Shown here: positions 1 to 8,872 of the stretch, in pieces
Layout: the number at the start of each line of letters is the position of its first letter
Numbering within the stretch: position 1 is the stretch's first letter
Notes under the pieces: model-generated
The model's database searches: none
What the model was told of the DNA's origin: nothing
The model's input: only the letters and a program-made list of their open reading frames with translations
DNA from: Hyphochytrium catenoides
Taxonomy: Eukaryota > Sar > Hyphochytriomycetes > Hyphochytriales > Hyphochytriaceae
DNA length: 11,426 nt
NCBI GenBank assembly: GCA_900088475.1
Contig: FLMG01003420.1
Span: forward strand, 1 to 11,426
Reading direction: 5' to 3'
Position numbers and translations under genes: made by a program

Positions 1-18
1 GGCCACCAAAAAGCAAAA

Positions 19-1023
19 ATGAGTGCCCTCTTTCGTCTTTTGCAGCGTCTCTGCTGTCTGGTGGCATTCGTTGGGCTGGCTGCTGGGGCCGCGATACCAG
101 GGGACAGTGCAAATGCACTTATAGGTCTACCTACCGTTGATGTTGAGGTTAAAAGAGCAGCACAGGCAAGTATGGGAAGTATGGGTAGAGCAGATTCTGT
201 GAGGAGCTAATTGGTGCTTCTGACACCGAGGTTCTGTTCTTGCTCTTTATCGCGATCTAATTCACGCTTGCTTTCCGGCGATGTCTGCTCGTGATGCTTA
301 ACTTCCCCTATGTACCTTCCTGGGCCTTCAGCTGGCCCTCAAGGAGCTGCGAAGAGTCTCCGGAACTGGAGTCTACGACACGATAGAGCTGGACTCCATA
401 CTTCAGGCTGGAAGGCAGGTAATGTGAGACGGGATCCTGCGATTGATCGGCTGTTTATCGCCCGTGCAGTCACATATATCTTCCTGTCTCTTCATCTGTA
501 CTTTCCTGTTATACTCATTTCCTCCTTGGCCTCTTCTCTCTTGGCGTTGGTTCTCGTCCTCCACAAAAGTCCCAGAGTCCACGACCAAAACGATCATATT
601 ACGGCTCATCACAACCTCTCCTGACACATCGCGATTATATAGGATGGCATCTATCATGAGAACCTCTTTCTACTTCTGGCCCTGAGAAGCCCGTTTTTCC
701 AGAGTGGCAAGCAGGTTGAGCAACACGAAGTCATAGTCATGAAGCACAAAGAGACCGGCATCTATAATCTTGCCATTGAAGAGTTTCCAGAGATGACGGA
801 AAGAGCGAAGGAGGTGTATTGGAAAAGATCGGTGGAGAAGCATAGGCAGTGGCGGGCAAGAGCATTCAAGGAGCTAGGTGTGGAGCTTGAGTCGGGAACA
901 ACAGTAAGAGACACAGATTTACCGCATGCAAACGACGACAAGCACGATCATCAAGAGAAACCGAGAAGCGAGGGGGCATCAGGAGGGGTGACTAGGGTAG
1001 GATCACTAAAAGATGAGCTCTAA
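19..1023 (+). CDS. ER-lumen protein with signal peptide, cystatin-like core and C-terminal KDEL (3 exons)
   Basis: Spliced model: exons 19..165, 332..418 and 643..1023, all phase 0, giving 204 residues. Seen: residues 1-24 form a signal peptide (Arg-containing start, then LCCLVAFVGLAAGA). Residues 41-58 are a likely amphipathic helix (VEVKRAAQLALKELRR) and 63-128 are strand-like (YDTIELDSILQAGRQDG, ENLFLLLAL, QHEVIVMKH, GIYNLAIEEF). A charged helix spans 129-158, then an Asp/His/Lys-rich linker (169-184), and the protein ends in KDEL (201-204). Known: KDEL retrieves soluble proteins to the ER through the KDEL receptor. Inference: the helix followed by antiparallel strands resembles a cystatin fold, but the inhibitory QxVxG loop is not present (AGRQDG lies there), so protease inhibition is not claimed. 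The signal peptide and KDEL lie in different exons and are joined only by splicing. The gene is convergent with eIF4A3. The ATG at 19 is preceded by AAAA; the promoter lies outside the window. Confidence 0.83.
166..331 (+). other. Intron 1 of the KDEL protein gene, apparent GC-AG intron
   Basis: The first exon ends GCACAG and is followed by gcaagt, the classic GC-type donor context (AG|gcaagt). The intron ends in ccttcag before CTGGCC. Joining here gives RAAQ-LALKELRR, a continuous helix in phase 0. The nearby GT donors (gtatgg at 170, gtagag at 184) leave the wrong phase for the LALKELRR frame. Confidence 0.7.
419..642 (+). other. Intron 2 of the KDEL protein gene (GT-AG, 224 bp)
   Basis: The donor is GGCAG|gtaatg and the acceptor is gattatatag|GAT. 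The join reads LQAGRQ-DGIYHENLF in phase 0. Reading frames of 80 to 104 codons that start inside or cross this stretch on both strands are treated as chance frames, because they do not connect to the signal peptide or to the KDEL exon. Confidence 0.75.
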
Positions 1024-1327
1024 CACTGACGAACTTCAGACCAAAATGGCACGATGCACAATGCAAAAGGATAATATTTATGTGCAAAGCACGCGCGGAT
1101 TCTGAGTCTCCTGCGTTAACAAACTAGCAACCACCGATAAGAAAGGCTTCCTTTGATGACGGATTGAGCCTTCCTCTGTTTCACTCTTTCTTCCCACCTC
1201 ATTTCAAGAGGCGAGACATTTCCTACCCTACGGTATATGCCTCTTTCTTTCTCCCCTGGGCTGTGCACCACTATCATACGCCCTTCCAAGAGCAATTCAG
1301 GTTCCTCCTCTTCCTGTTTCTCCTTCT
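1024..1327. other. Convergent intergenic region, shared 3' flanks
   Basis: This stretch separates the stop codons of two convergent genes and must hold both 3' UTRs. No canonical AATAAA was found in the expected places; the AT-rich gataatattta near 1070 is a possible processing element for the plus-strand transcript. No gene is seen. Confidence 0.6.
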
Positions 1328-3444
1328 CTAAATAAGATCCGCGACGTTCATTGGCATCTCATCAATCTGAGTGGAGTAGTACTGCTCGATATCCCTCAGG
1401 ATTCGGATGTCATCGTCCTTGACGAAGTTGATGGCAACGCCCTTGCGACCGAAACGGCCGGACCGACCAATTCTACGGGCAAAAAATAGAGCATATGAAG
1501 TTTAGCCCGGATTTTAGAGGTTGGATCGAAGAGCAATACGCAGCCATCAGCAACCGTGCCGCATATTGGTCGGAAACGAGCATGCGGCGCGGAGCAAGCA
1601 GGGATCAACGGCAAAACAGAGCAAAGAGGAAGTTGAGGCGTCACATGACACAGATAAAGACGCCATCAGTAACAAGAGGAAAGGAGGGAAAACAACCAGC
1701 GGCATGGGCACTACGAGCTTTGAAGGGTCAGAGCTTTTTTGTACCTGTGGATATAGAGCTCACGATTGTTGGGCAGATCGTAGTTGATGACCAAAGAAAC
1801 CTGTTGCACGTCCAGTCCTCTTCCCCAAACATCGGTCGTGATAAGCACACGAGAACCGCCCGAGCGGAACTCTTGCATGATGGCATCTCTTTCTTTCTGA
1901 GGCATATCTCCGTGCATGGAAGACACCGTGAAGTTTGCTTCCCGCATTTTTGTGGTGAGCCAGTCAACCTACATTTTAGATGCGGTGAGCGGACGAAGCG
2001 GAGCTAATCTCATACTAAAGAAGAGAACTACTTGGCCTGGGCCCGGCCTGCAGATGTGTCACGGGGAGACGAAACGACAGGAGAGCCAAGTGTGAACCAG
2101 GAAGCAGAATAAGGAGAAGCAAAGCGTTGATAAGCCACGTTACTAAGAATCAAAGTTCGGGTAATGAGAAAGGGTGACCAAGAGGATTATTTTCAGCAGA
2201 GAAGTACCCACCTTGCGTTTAGTATTACAGAAGATGACTGCCTGTGTGATCGTTAAGGTGTCATACAGGTCACAGAGTGTATCAAACTTCCACTCTTCTC
2301 TCTCCACAGCGACAAAAAACTGCTTGATGCCCTCAAGCGTGAGTTCATCACGTTTCACCAAGACTTTGACTGGCTCATTCATGAACTTCTTGGTCATCTC
2401 AAGCACCTCTTGCGGCATGGTGGCGGAAATAAGTAGGACCTGGCATGATTGAAGGTGAGGGTCAGAGATAGGGGACCATATTAAGGACAATAGGGAGCAG
2501 GAAAGGACGACAGCGACAGTTTTAAAGCAGGACGGTCCAACATGCTTCGCAAAACGTCTACGTCTAAGGGCGAGAGAACAGCCAACGCTGCTCTTCAGCC
2601 AACACGCCTACTCTTCACACACCTGAGTTGAAGGAGGGAGATATCTGTAGATGTCATATATCTGCTCCTTGAAGCCCTTGTTTAGCATCTCGTCCGCCTC
2701 ATCAATCACAAGCATCTTAAGGTTTCTAGTTCGCAGATTTCTTCGTCTGATCATATCGAAGACGCGGCCCGGAGTACCAGATACCACTTGAACTCCGTAG
2801 TCTAGACGACGGATATCTTCACCAATGCTCTTGCCACCAATACACGCATGACACTGTACATTCATGAAATCTCCAAGAGACAAGAGCACCTACATTATCG
2901 GGAACAGGTAAGCACCAACTACTGTCACGTGGCAACACGCTGAAGCCAACCCCTACCTTTTGGTTCTGTTCAGCTAACTCTCTGGTTGGAGAAAGAATGA
3001 GAGCCTGCGTTTCATTGCTGCTCGTGTCTAGAGTCTGTAAAATCGAGATACAGAAAACCGCAGTTTTGCCGGTTCCTGACTGTGACTGTGCAATGAGATC
3101 TCGGCCCTGAATGGCGGGCTTGATAGCGCGCTGCTGAATAGCAGACGGCTTTTCAAAGCCTATGGAGTTACCGATTAGAAACCTCTTGAAGGCATAATTG
3201 CCAAGAACGCGAGAAGATCTGATCTAACCGCACCATAGGCATAGATTCCCCTCAAAAGCTCTTCCTTCAAGCCCATCTGATCAAACGAACTGATGACATC
3301 AATGTTCTTGCTGGTAGTAAACTCCAGCTTCTTGTCCTCTTCATAATCTGAAGGCATTTTAGGAGTTCAAAAGAGTTAGGAAGGGTCAGTGAAGGAAGCC
3401 ATACAATGAAACTTACCCATCTTGGATGACTTCGACTGCGACAT
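1328..3444 (-). CDS. EIF4A3: eIF4A3 / FAL1, exon-junction-complex DEAD-box RNA helicase (7 exons)
   Basis: Exons in transcript order: 3444..3417, 3347..3234, 3159..2957, 2889..2623, 2439..2212, 1968..1745, 1472..1328. They total 1209 nt, or 402 residues, close to human (411) and yeast Fal1 (399). All introns are GT-AG: 69, 74, 67, 183, 243 and 272 bp. Role (known): ATP-dependent RNA clamp of the exon junction complex, nuclear; in yeast, Fal1 acts in 18S rRNA processing. Motifs seen: Q motif GFEKPSAIQ (48-56), motif I SQSGTGKT (73-80), Ia PTRELA (105-110), Ib TPGR (154-157), II DEAD (178-181), III SAT (209-211), [11 protein letters not shown] (272-280), V DVWGRGLD (326-333), VI HRIGRSGR (354-361), C-terminus MPMNVADLI. 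The start is the short first exon (MSQSKSSKM, then D from a split codon). An ATG at 3357 would give an unspliced start, but it lies in intron 1 and would replace that N-terminus with MPS. Motif V has Gly329 where family members usually have Ala. No truncation or frameshift is seen. Confidence 0.98.
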
Positions 3445-4747
3445 CGTGCAAACTTATGTGGCGCGTCTGGGGCTTTTCTCTGCGCGTAACCTTGGCAAGC
3501 CCTGTAAGAGAGCTAAGGTCTGCAGCTGCGTGTGGTCGGAGCTCTATCTTAGCAGCTCTAGAGCTCAGGCTTCATGAAGACTTCGGTGTTGGGGCATTGC
3601 TTTGTTGCGCTTTGATGTCCACACTTGGCCGCGCTGATTGTGCGGTGGGAAGGCGGATGGAAGAGTGTCCTCACCGATGTTCTGGAGAGATGTGGGGAAG
3701 CTTGTTGTTCCTGATCGGCATGAACATATTGCCGTTGTTCTTAATAACATTGTTAAAGATTCCGCATAGAGTAAAAGCACACAGAACCAATCTACCGACG
3801 AACAGTAAATAACGACACGTACAGATATGTTCCCTCCTCCACACATGCCTCTGATGATCCCAATATCCAAGCTCTCTCGGTGTCGTCTGCAGCAGTCTTC
3901 AGATCTTAAATTGAGGGTCGAGTAGAGCTTCAGTCATCGGTCAATCTTCATGTCGTTGCTACTGATAGATATTCTTGGAAAGCCAAGGCCTGCAACTCTC
4001 CTAGAGAGCTTCACTTCTTTGTGGGTCTTTTACCTTGCCTCAACAGTTGCACTCTAACTGCTCAAGCACTCTTATGCTGCGTCTCTCTTGCGCAGTAGAC
4101 ATGGGAGGTGGTCAGTTCATGAATGTAGTGCCATGGTGATACTCCAGCAGATAGTGACGACGAGTATTTCGCTCTCGTCATTGTTATTATGTGTAGGTGA
4201 TGCTTGCTCACGTTGCTGCTGCCAACTAATGACAGCTAATCAACCTCCCTTACCCCTTCTTCCGATGGCTCAAAGTTTGGGCCGAACCTTGCCAAGAGTC
4301 CTCGCTCCATATGTAACCTTCCATCCTCGTGATAACTTCAGCCGATGCTCTCTTCAAGGTACTTCGGAGTTTGGCTGTGGCGAGGGCTGCAACGGTCTTC
4401 TTCGGTCCAGGTCTTGGTCCCTCTCGGCCAGGTACCTTACTTTAGTCACCTTCAAACTCACCTGGGAAGAGCCTCACAGTAGTCGTAAGCTCAGCCACCT
4501 TGAAGATGGTCTGCTCTTCGAATGGATTTTTCTTTAATCTTCTCTAGATTGCTTGTGATACAAAGCATCGGCAGGAGCTCTAACAGTTAAGAGGTTAAGA
4601 TTGGCTGTATTATTGCGGATTGCTTCAGGAAGAACCTTACTTCCGTCCGCAGCAAGAGGCATAGTGATTACTCGTATATGGTCTATCGCGAAATAGAGTC
4701 GTAACTGAATGTCGTCTAGACAGAGTCGAAATCTGCAGTTGAAAGCG
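3445..4747. other. Region without a confident gene between eIF4A3 and the first Ser/Pro-rich membrane protein
   Basis: This stretch must contain the eIF4A3 promoter and 5' UTR and the 3' UTR of the gene ending at 4748. Several frames are open on both strands (plus 4088..4537, 149 codons; minus 3870..3565, 101 codons), but their composition (Ser, Leu, Arg, Cys rich) and lack of domains do not support coding. A minus-strand frame from 4543 to 4250 is broken by one TAA at 4444..4442. That stop lies within a 75 bp segment (4461..4387) with a good gtgagt donor and a ttgcag acceptor, so a small spliced gene or exon is possible but unproven. No RNA gene was recognised. Confidence 0.5.
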
Positions 4748-6034
4748 TCAAAGTAAGGACGTTTCATCCGGGTCGACACTGGCCCAAGATCCCTCAGAGG
4801 ACCTGATGGACTCATCATCGTCCTCAGTGCTGCCAGTAATACGATTCCTTGCAATGGGTGACGGTAGAGAAGTGATAGAGGTAGCAGGATGTAGACTATC
4901 TCCGTGAGCGCTACGATTCGACCTGATGATTTGTGCATCTCCCACCATAACGGGACTGGCTATGAGGATCGCAACCGCCTGTCGTGGGCCCGCTCCTAGC
5001 TTGTCTATGTCTTCTTCATCTCCATCTCGGCGGATCTTTCTAATGATACCAGCCAGGACCAGAACAACCATAGCGGTACCCGCGCCGGTGATTGCGAGGA
5101 TTGCGACTATTCCCATGCCACCTTTGGAGGATTCAGCCGCTTCGTCCGTTGGGCTCTTCATCTTGGCCCCGGTAGCGTCGTGAGAACCATCAGGCGTCTG
5201 TCCGCCAGTTTCTCCTTCCATACCTCCCTCTTGAACAGCTCCTCCGGTGGTAGCTCCGCCAGATCCCTTACTATCAGGAGAAGGAGGGCCACTACCGGAT
5301 GGATCAGAACGATGACTTCCGGATCCGTTCCCAGTCTGCTGGGCTACGGAGGAAGAGGAGGATGCTCTTTGAGATACCTCCTTCTCCGAATGGCCAGACG
5401 GCGAAGGGCTTCCACCGTTACTTGTGATCGGAGAGGGTGAACTTCCAGACGGCGATGGAGAGGGGTTGGAACCCCCTAAATCACTGCCTGCACCTCCACC
5501 TCCTCCAACATTTGAAGAGGAAGACCCTCCACCCCCTGAAGATGAAGACTCCGATTGGCTACCTTGCCCACCAGTAGGACGGGACGGTGGAGGAGTCGAT
5601 GAAGTAGGAGAAGGAGGAGATGGGGAAGGAGATGGAGGAGGTTTTGCTGCTGAACCAGGAAGGGGGCCACTTGAGTTTTGCAGTGGTTGGCCCTCCTTAT
5701 CAGTCTCTCCACTCACCGGAGGTGCTCCTATAACTCGATCATTACTTTGCATAGTCCGCCTTGTTATATGTAAAGCTTCGCTACCGTGTAAGTGCCTCGC
5801 TCGAAGGAGGGGAGGAGTAGTGGGAACTCGATTCGAAGGTCCGGGAAGGGGTTTATTGAAATGCTCTGCCAGTGGGTCCCCAAGCAAAGCACCATCTGCA
5901 TATGAAGGAGGGAGCATGATATCATGCGTATGTATTGAAGCGCTAGCACCATCGACAACATTGGTACAAAAAAATAGGTTGCTCGCGAAGGCTAAAAGTC
6001 CTAGCGCGAGAGCTAGGCCTCTGCTCGACCTCAT
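4748..6034 (-). CDS. Type I membrane protein with Ser/Pro/Gly-rich ectodomain (single exon)
   Basis: An uninterrupted frame of 428 residues. Seen: signal peptide 1-30 (Arg-rich start, LALALGLLAFASNLFF core, likely cut near VVDGA). Residues about 31-130 form an ectodomain without recognised domains. Residues 131-290 are low complexity: SPSPSP and PPP runs, Ser-Gly blocks, and N-glycosylation sequons at Asn120 and Asn236. One transmembrane helix spans 307-331 (GMGIVAILAITGAGTAMVVL), with stop-transfer RKIRR at 332-336. The cytoplasmic tail is about 92 residues, Ser/Asp-rich, and ends DPDETSLL, which fits the acidic dileucine pattern [DE]xxxL[LI] used by clathrin adaptors. Inference: a cell-surface or wall-associated glycoprotein with a heavily O-glycosylated stalk. 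It matches the gene at 10100..8873 in architecture and TM wording. No family name can be given. The high-Pro frame, signal peptide and single TM together argue that this frame is the true one among several open frames here. Confidence 0.87.
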   Translation of the reverse strand: MRSSRGLALALGLLAFASNLFFCTNVVDGASASIHTHDIMLPPSYADGALLGDPLAEHFNKPLPGPSNRVPTTPPLLRARHLHGSEALHITRRTMQSNDRVIGAPPVSGETDKEGQPLQNSSGPLPGSAAKPPPSPSPSPPSPTSSTPPPSRPTGGQGSQSESSSSGGGGSSSSNVGGGGGAGSDLGGSNPSPSPSGSSPSPITSNGGSPSPSGHSEKEVSQRASSSSSVAQQTGNGSGSHRSDPSGSGPPSPDSKGSGGATTGGAVQEGGMEGETGGQTPDGSHDATGAKMKSPTDEAAESSKGGMGIVAILAITGAGTAMVVLVLAGIIRKIRRDGDEEDIDKLGAGPRQAVAILIASPVMVGDAQIIRSNRSAHGDSLHPATSITSLPSPIARNRITGSTEDDDESIRSSEGSWASVDPDETSLL

Positions 6035-6045
6035 CTCTCAACCAT
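6031..6045 (-). promoter_or_regulatory. Minimal uORF overlapping the start codon of the Ser/Pro-rich membrane protein
   Basis: On the minus strand an ATG at 6045 opens a four-codon frame (M-V-E-R) whose TGA stop (6033..6031) overlaps the main ATG (6034..6032) as ATGA. If it lies within the transcript, ribosomes would finish the uORF exactly at the main start, which is the arrangement used in termination-reinitiation. The transcript start is unknown, so the regulatory role is inferred. Confidence 0.4.
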
Positions 6046-8872
6046 AAGAGACTGTTCTCCGCGGGATAAGCTTCAGTGGAGCGGTGGTCTCCCGTTTCAC
6101 TTCACGCTTTGCAGCCTAGGCCGCGGTACGCTCTTTCGCGCTTTGCAAAAGTAGCCTGCGGCAAGTGTAACAACGTTGCGCCAACAGCAGCTGCGGCGTC
6201 GTTGAAGAGTTAATGTTCTGAGGGAGATCCTCTATGAGACTATGATGGGCCACTGCCCAAGCATACCAACACTTTTGTCGGGCCCATTGCTTCTATGGTG
6301 AAGAGAGCGGTACACTGATTCTCGTGCTGAGGGTGTTCTACAACCGCAATCAACAGCACTCTAAGATCGGCGTTTGCTATGATGGGTTGAGAGGGAACGG
6401 AGTGGATTCAAGAAGGACCAGACTAAGCGAAAATAAGGCGAGCTTAGTAAGAAGGAAGTGGTGGCTCCCACGTCTCCTCTGATAGAGTAGTTATTATAGT
6501 ACAATGTCTTCCAGAGCCTCCTGCTTCCTGTCCCAGTTTTCCCCTAAGTTGGCCTAAGAAAAAGGAGGTGAGGTCGCAAAAAGTGGATCGAAGGAAGCAC
6601 AAAAGAGAAAAGGCATTGCTTGAGGTCCAAAGGGTTGGGCTTGTTCGCAGCCTTTTCACTCTGACTCGTAGCGAGATAGGGTGCCTTCAAGCATGCTTCA
6701 TAATCATGACAAGGCTTGGTTCGTCTCTTTTCCTCTCCTGCTAACCCCTGTGTCCTCTCCCTTCCAAGACCTTATTATGGCTTACTGTTAGCCGTCTCTT
6801 CTTGCCGGTCCAAGTGCCTTCCTTCTACTATTTGGTACATCGAGCTTCTCCGTTGTGTTATCACTCTTGACTGTTGGTCCTATTCTCTTCTCTTTATTAT
6901 AAAACAATCCGAATCTTACCTATTACTACGCCTCTCTCTGCCTTCCACTTCCTAGGCCTTAGTCCAGCAAGCGGCTGTCTCTTATGCCGATGACCCAGTC
7001 CAGCAGCCAATTTTTGTGCCACTGTGCCACTCTACTATTAGATCGAACAGGTAAAACAGTAGTGAGGAAATTATCAGATGGTTGCAAAAGGTGCACATTG
7101 CAAAGTGGTCATGTTGATGCAGGCGAACCCTATCTTTCCATTTCAAGAATAAAAGAACTTTGAATTTTTGCAGAGAGGTTGCCTCGACCCAGGTCTTGTC
7201 AACGATCGCAGTGATGAAGAAGAGCCTCCTATTTAGAGTTTTTCGAAGACCCATGGACAGTAGTAGGAGTAGCACTACGAACACCTGATGGCAAGAGGGA
7301 GTGACCGCACCAGTGAACGAACCGTCCTGTCATTACTTCCTATCAGTCCTCACCAGCCCTTCACCTTGACCCTCACGGTCCAAGGATCTGGTCATGGCTG
7401 GACGATGGATGTTTACTTTTAGCTGAGTGCTGCACACTACTACTGTTCTCTCAGCGATGGGTAAAATGGGCCAAGAGCAAGCGGAGAAGCTGCTTCTCGA
7501 TAATTGACTACTGGCTCCGAGAATCGACAGCTGTAGAACTACTTCTATCCTTCATCGACATAAAGGTTCCGAGAGGGGCAGCGGAAACTAGTGTTTATAA
7601 AATGGCAGGTCAGGAACCTTTGTGTCAGCTGAAACGCGCTTGTAGGCGGTAAGCGTAGAAAGGCATGGAGGGAATAGGCGAGAGACAATCTCTGACTTTG
7701 GAAGGCCGCATACAACTGATATCCTTTCCTTATATATTTCTCCTATGGGTTAACCTCCGTTTGCCTCTTATAGATCGATGGAAGCCGATAGACCTTTATT
7801 AGAAACATCCTCTTCAAACTTTCTTCGCGCGGTCTGCCAAGTCAATGGCCACTACTAAGAAGGAATGGGCTTGCAACTTGTCTTCTTCTTCAACAACGCA
7901 GGGTAGACGGTAAGCATCTCGATGATTTCCCCTGATACTTTGTACAGAGTGCAAGAAGTAAAGAAGCGAGGCGAAGGAAACAAAGCCTACTACACCACTA
8001 CAACCTCTTCCACACTACTATAACAAGGAATGGGCTTCCAACTCGACTTTTTCGTTAACAACGCAGGGTAGATGTTAAGCATCTCTCTAGGCGCCGTCGT
8101 CGGTGTACATGGCAGGATGATTTCCCTTGGACTTTGTACAGAGTGCAAGAAGTAAAGAAGCGAGACGAAGGAAACAAAGCGTACACCCTCTTACAGTGTA
8201 AGAATGAAGGCCAGTACAGCTCGTAGTGACTCTCTACAAATGACGTATTGGGCTCGCCTAGAAAGCCCGACTTCCGCCAAGTACTGGTGAAGAGATTAGA
8301 GGCCAACTTGTTATCATTCAAAACGTCTTCGTTCTAGTCAGCACACCGTTTTCATTTATCGGGACCACAAGGTATTGACTTGTACTATACTTGCGGCGAG
8401 GAGTTCGTCATTTGTTATGCTACTAGAGAAGTCTCAGAAGACGATAGGACTGGGCTGGATAGCGACATATTACTGGCACGACAGCACCAGACGATAATAA
8501 CCTCTCCTCTGGTGGTTTATAAATGCATTAAGAAGATGCAGTGAAGACGTTTTCATGAAGAACTTCAAAGGATGTAGGTTGTCAAAGTCATGGTGATGCG
8601 GTGGCACACTAATAGAAGAGAAGTTTGTTAGCCCAGAAAAGGCCACCACCGTCGCGTATCTTCCTTCTCTAATAGAGGAGATCTATCATCCAGGATTCAT
8701 CAGGATGACAGACTTTTGCATCAGCTTTTATTAACCTTGAGTGGAAGTGGAAGGTATTGTCTCTTCTTTCTTATTGCAGAATAATAGGGAATCTCTATAG
8801 ATAGGACAGGAAAGTGCGTAGTGCGGCAACACGACGAGGAGTCCCCACCAATAGTTCTCTTTTATCAATCCA
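6046..8872. other. 2.8 kb region without a recognisable gene
   Basis: This stretch should contain the promoter of the gene starting at 6034 and the 3' flank of the gene ending at 8873. Reading frames of 70 to 100 codons occur on both strands (minus 7284..6982, 100 codons with hydrophobic ends; minus 6659..6444; plus 6716..6955; minus 8321..8055), but none has a recognisable domain. A plus-strand frame without an initial ATG is open from about 6451 for nearly 100 codons. Another runs from 8230 to 8544 with a single TAG at 8335..8337. These could be decayed mobile-element or gene remnants, or chance. No tRNA or rRNA signature was found. Confidence 0.5.
7851..8184. repeat. Diverged direct duplication of about 140 bp, second copy with a 30 bp insertion
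   Basis: Copy 1 is about 7851..7990 and copy 2 about 8014..8184, separated by 23 bp. Shared blocks include aaggaatgggctt (7860, 8025), aacaacgcagggtaga, taagcatctc, gatgatttccc, and the near-perfect ctttgtacagagtgcaagaa followed by gtaaagaagcga. Copy 2 carries 30 extra bases (8086..8115) between taagcatctc and gatgatttccc, or copy 1 has lost them. Divergence is uneven: the half ending caaagc is almost identical and the other half is much more changed. Origin unknown; it could be part of a dispersed element. Confidence 0.85.

Noticed and set aside
1495-2007. Plus-strand 170-codon open frame.
   Set aside because: Antisense to eIF4A3 exon 6 and intron 6; it has no domain and is explained by the conserved gene on the other strand.
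4088-4537. Plus-strand 149-codon frame.
   Set aside because: Composition dominated by Ser, Leu, Arg and Cys with no domain, signal peptide or conserved motif; likely chance.
5647-5716. Possible intron inside the first membrane protein (ccg|gtgagt donor, ttcagcag acceptor, about 70 bp).
   Set aside because: Removal shifts the frame into a Leu/His-rich shadow frame and loses the SPSPSP stalk and TM helix. The unspliced frame is clearly better.
5424-6047. Plus-strand 207-codon Pro/Gly/Glu-rich frame opposite the first membrane protein.
   Set aside because: A mirror of the low-complexity Ser/Pro coding sequence. The minus frame has the signal peptide, TM helix and stop-transfer cluster.
6982-7284. 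Minus-strand 100-codon frame with a hydrophobic start, considered as a signal-peptide or transposase fragment.
   Set aside because: No catalytic motif, splice partner or family resemblance could be seen. Kept only as an unassigned frame.
8026-8070. A short stretch reading LDFFVNNAG, like the NNAG motif of short-chain dehydrogenases.
   Set aside because: A stop follows at once, copy 1 of the repeat has a similar chance reading, and no Rossmann glycine motif or YxxxK site is nearby.
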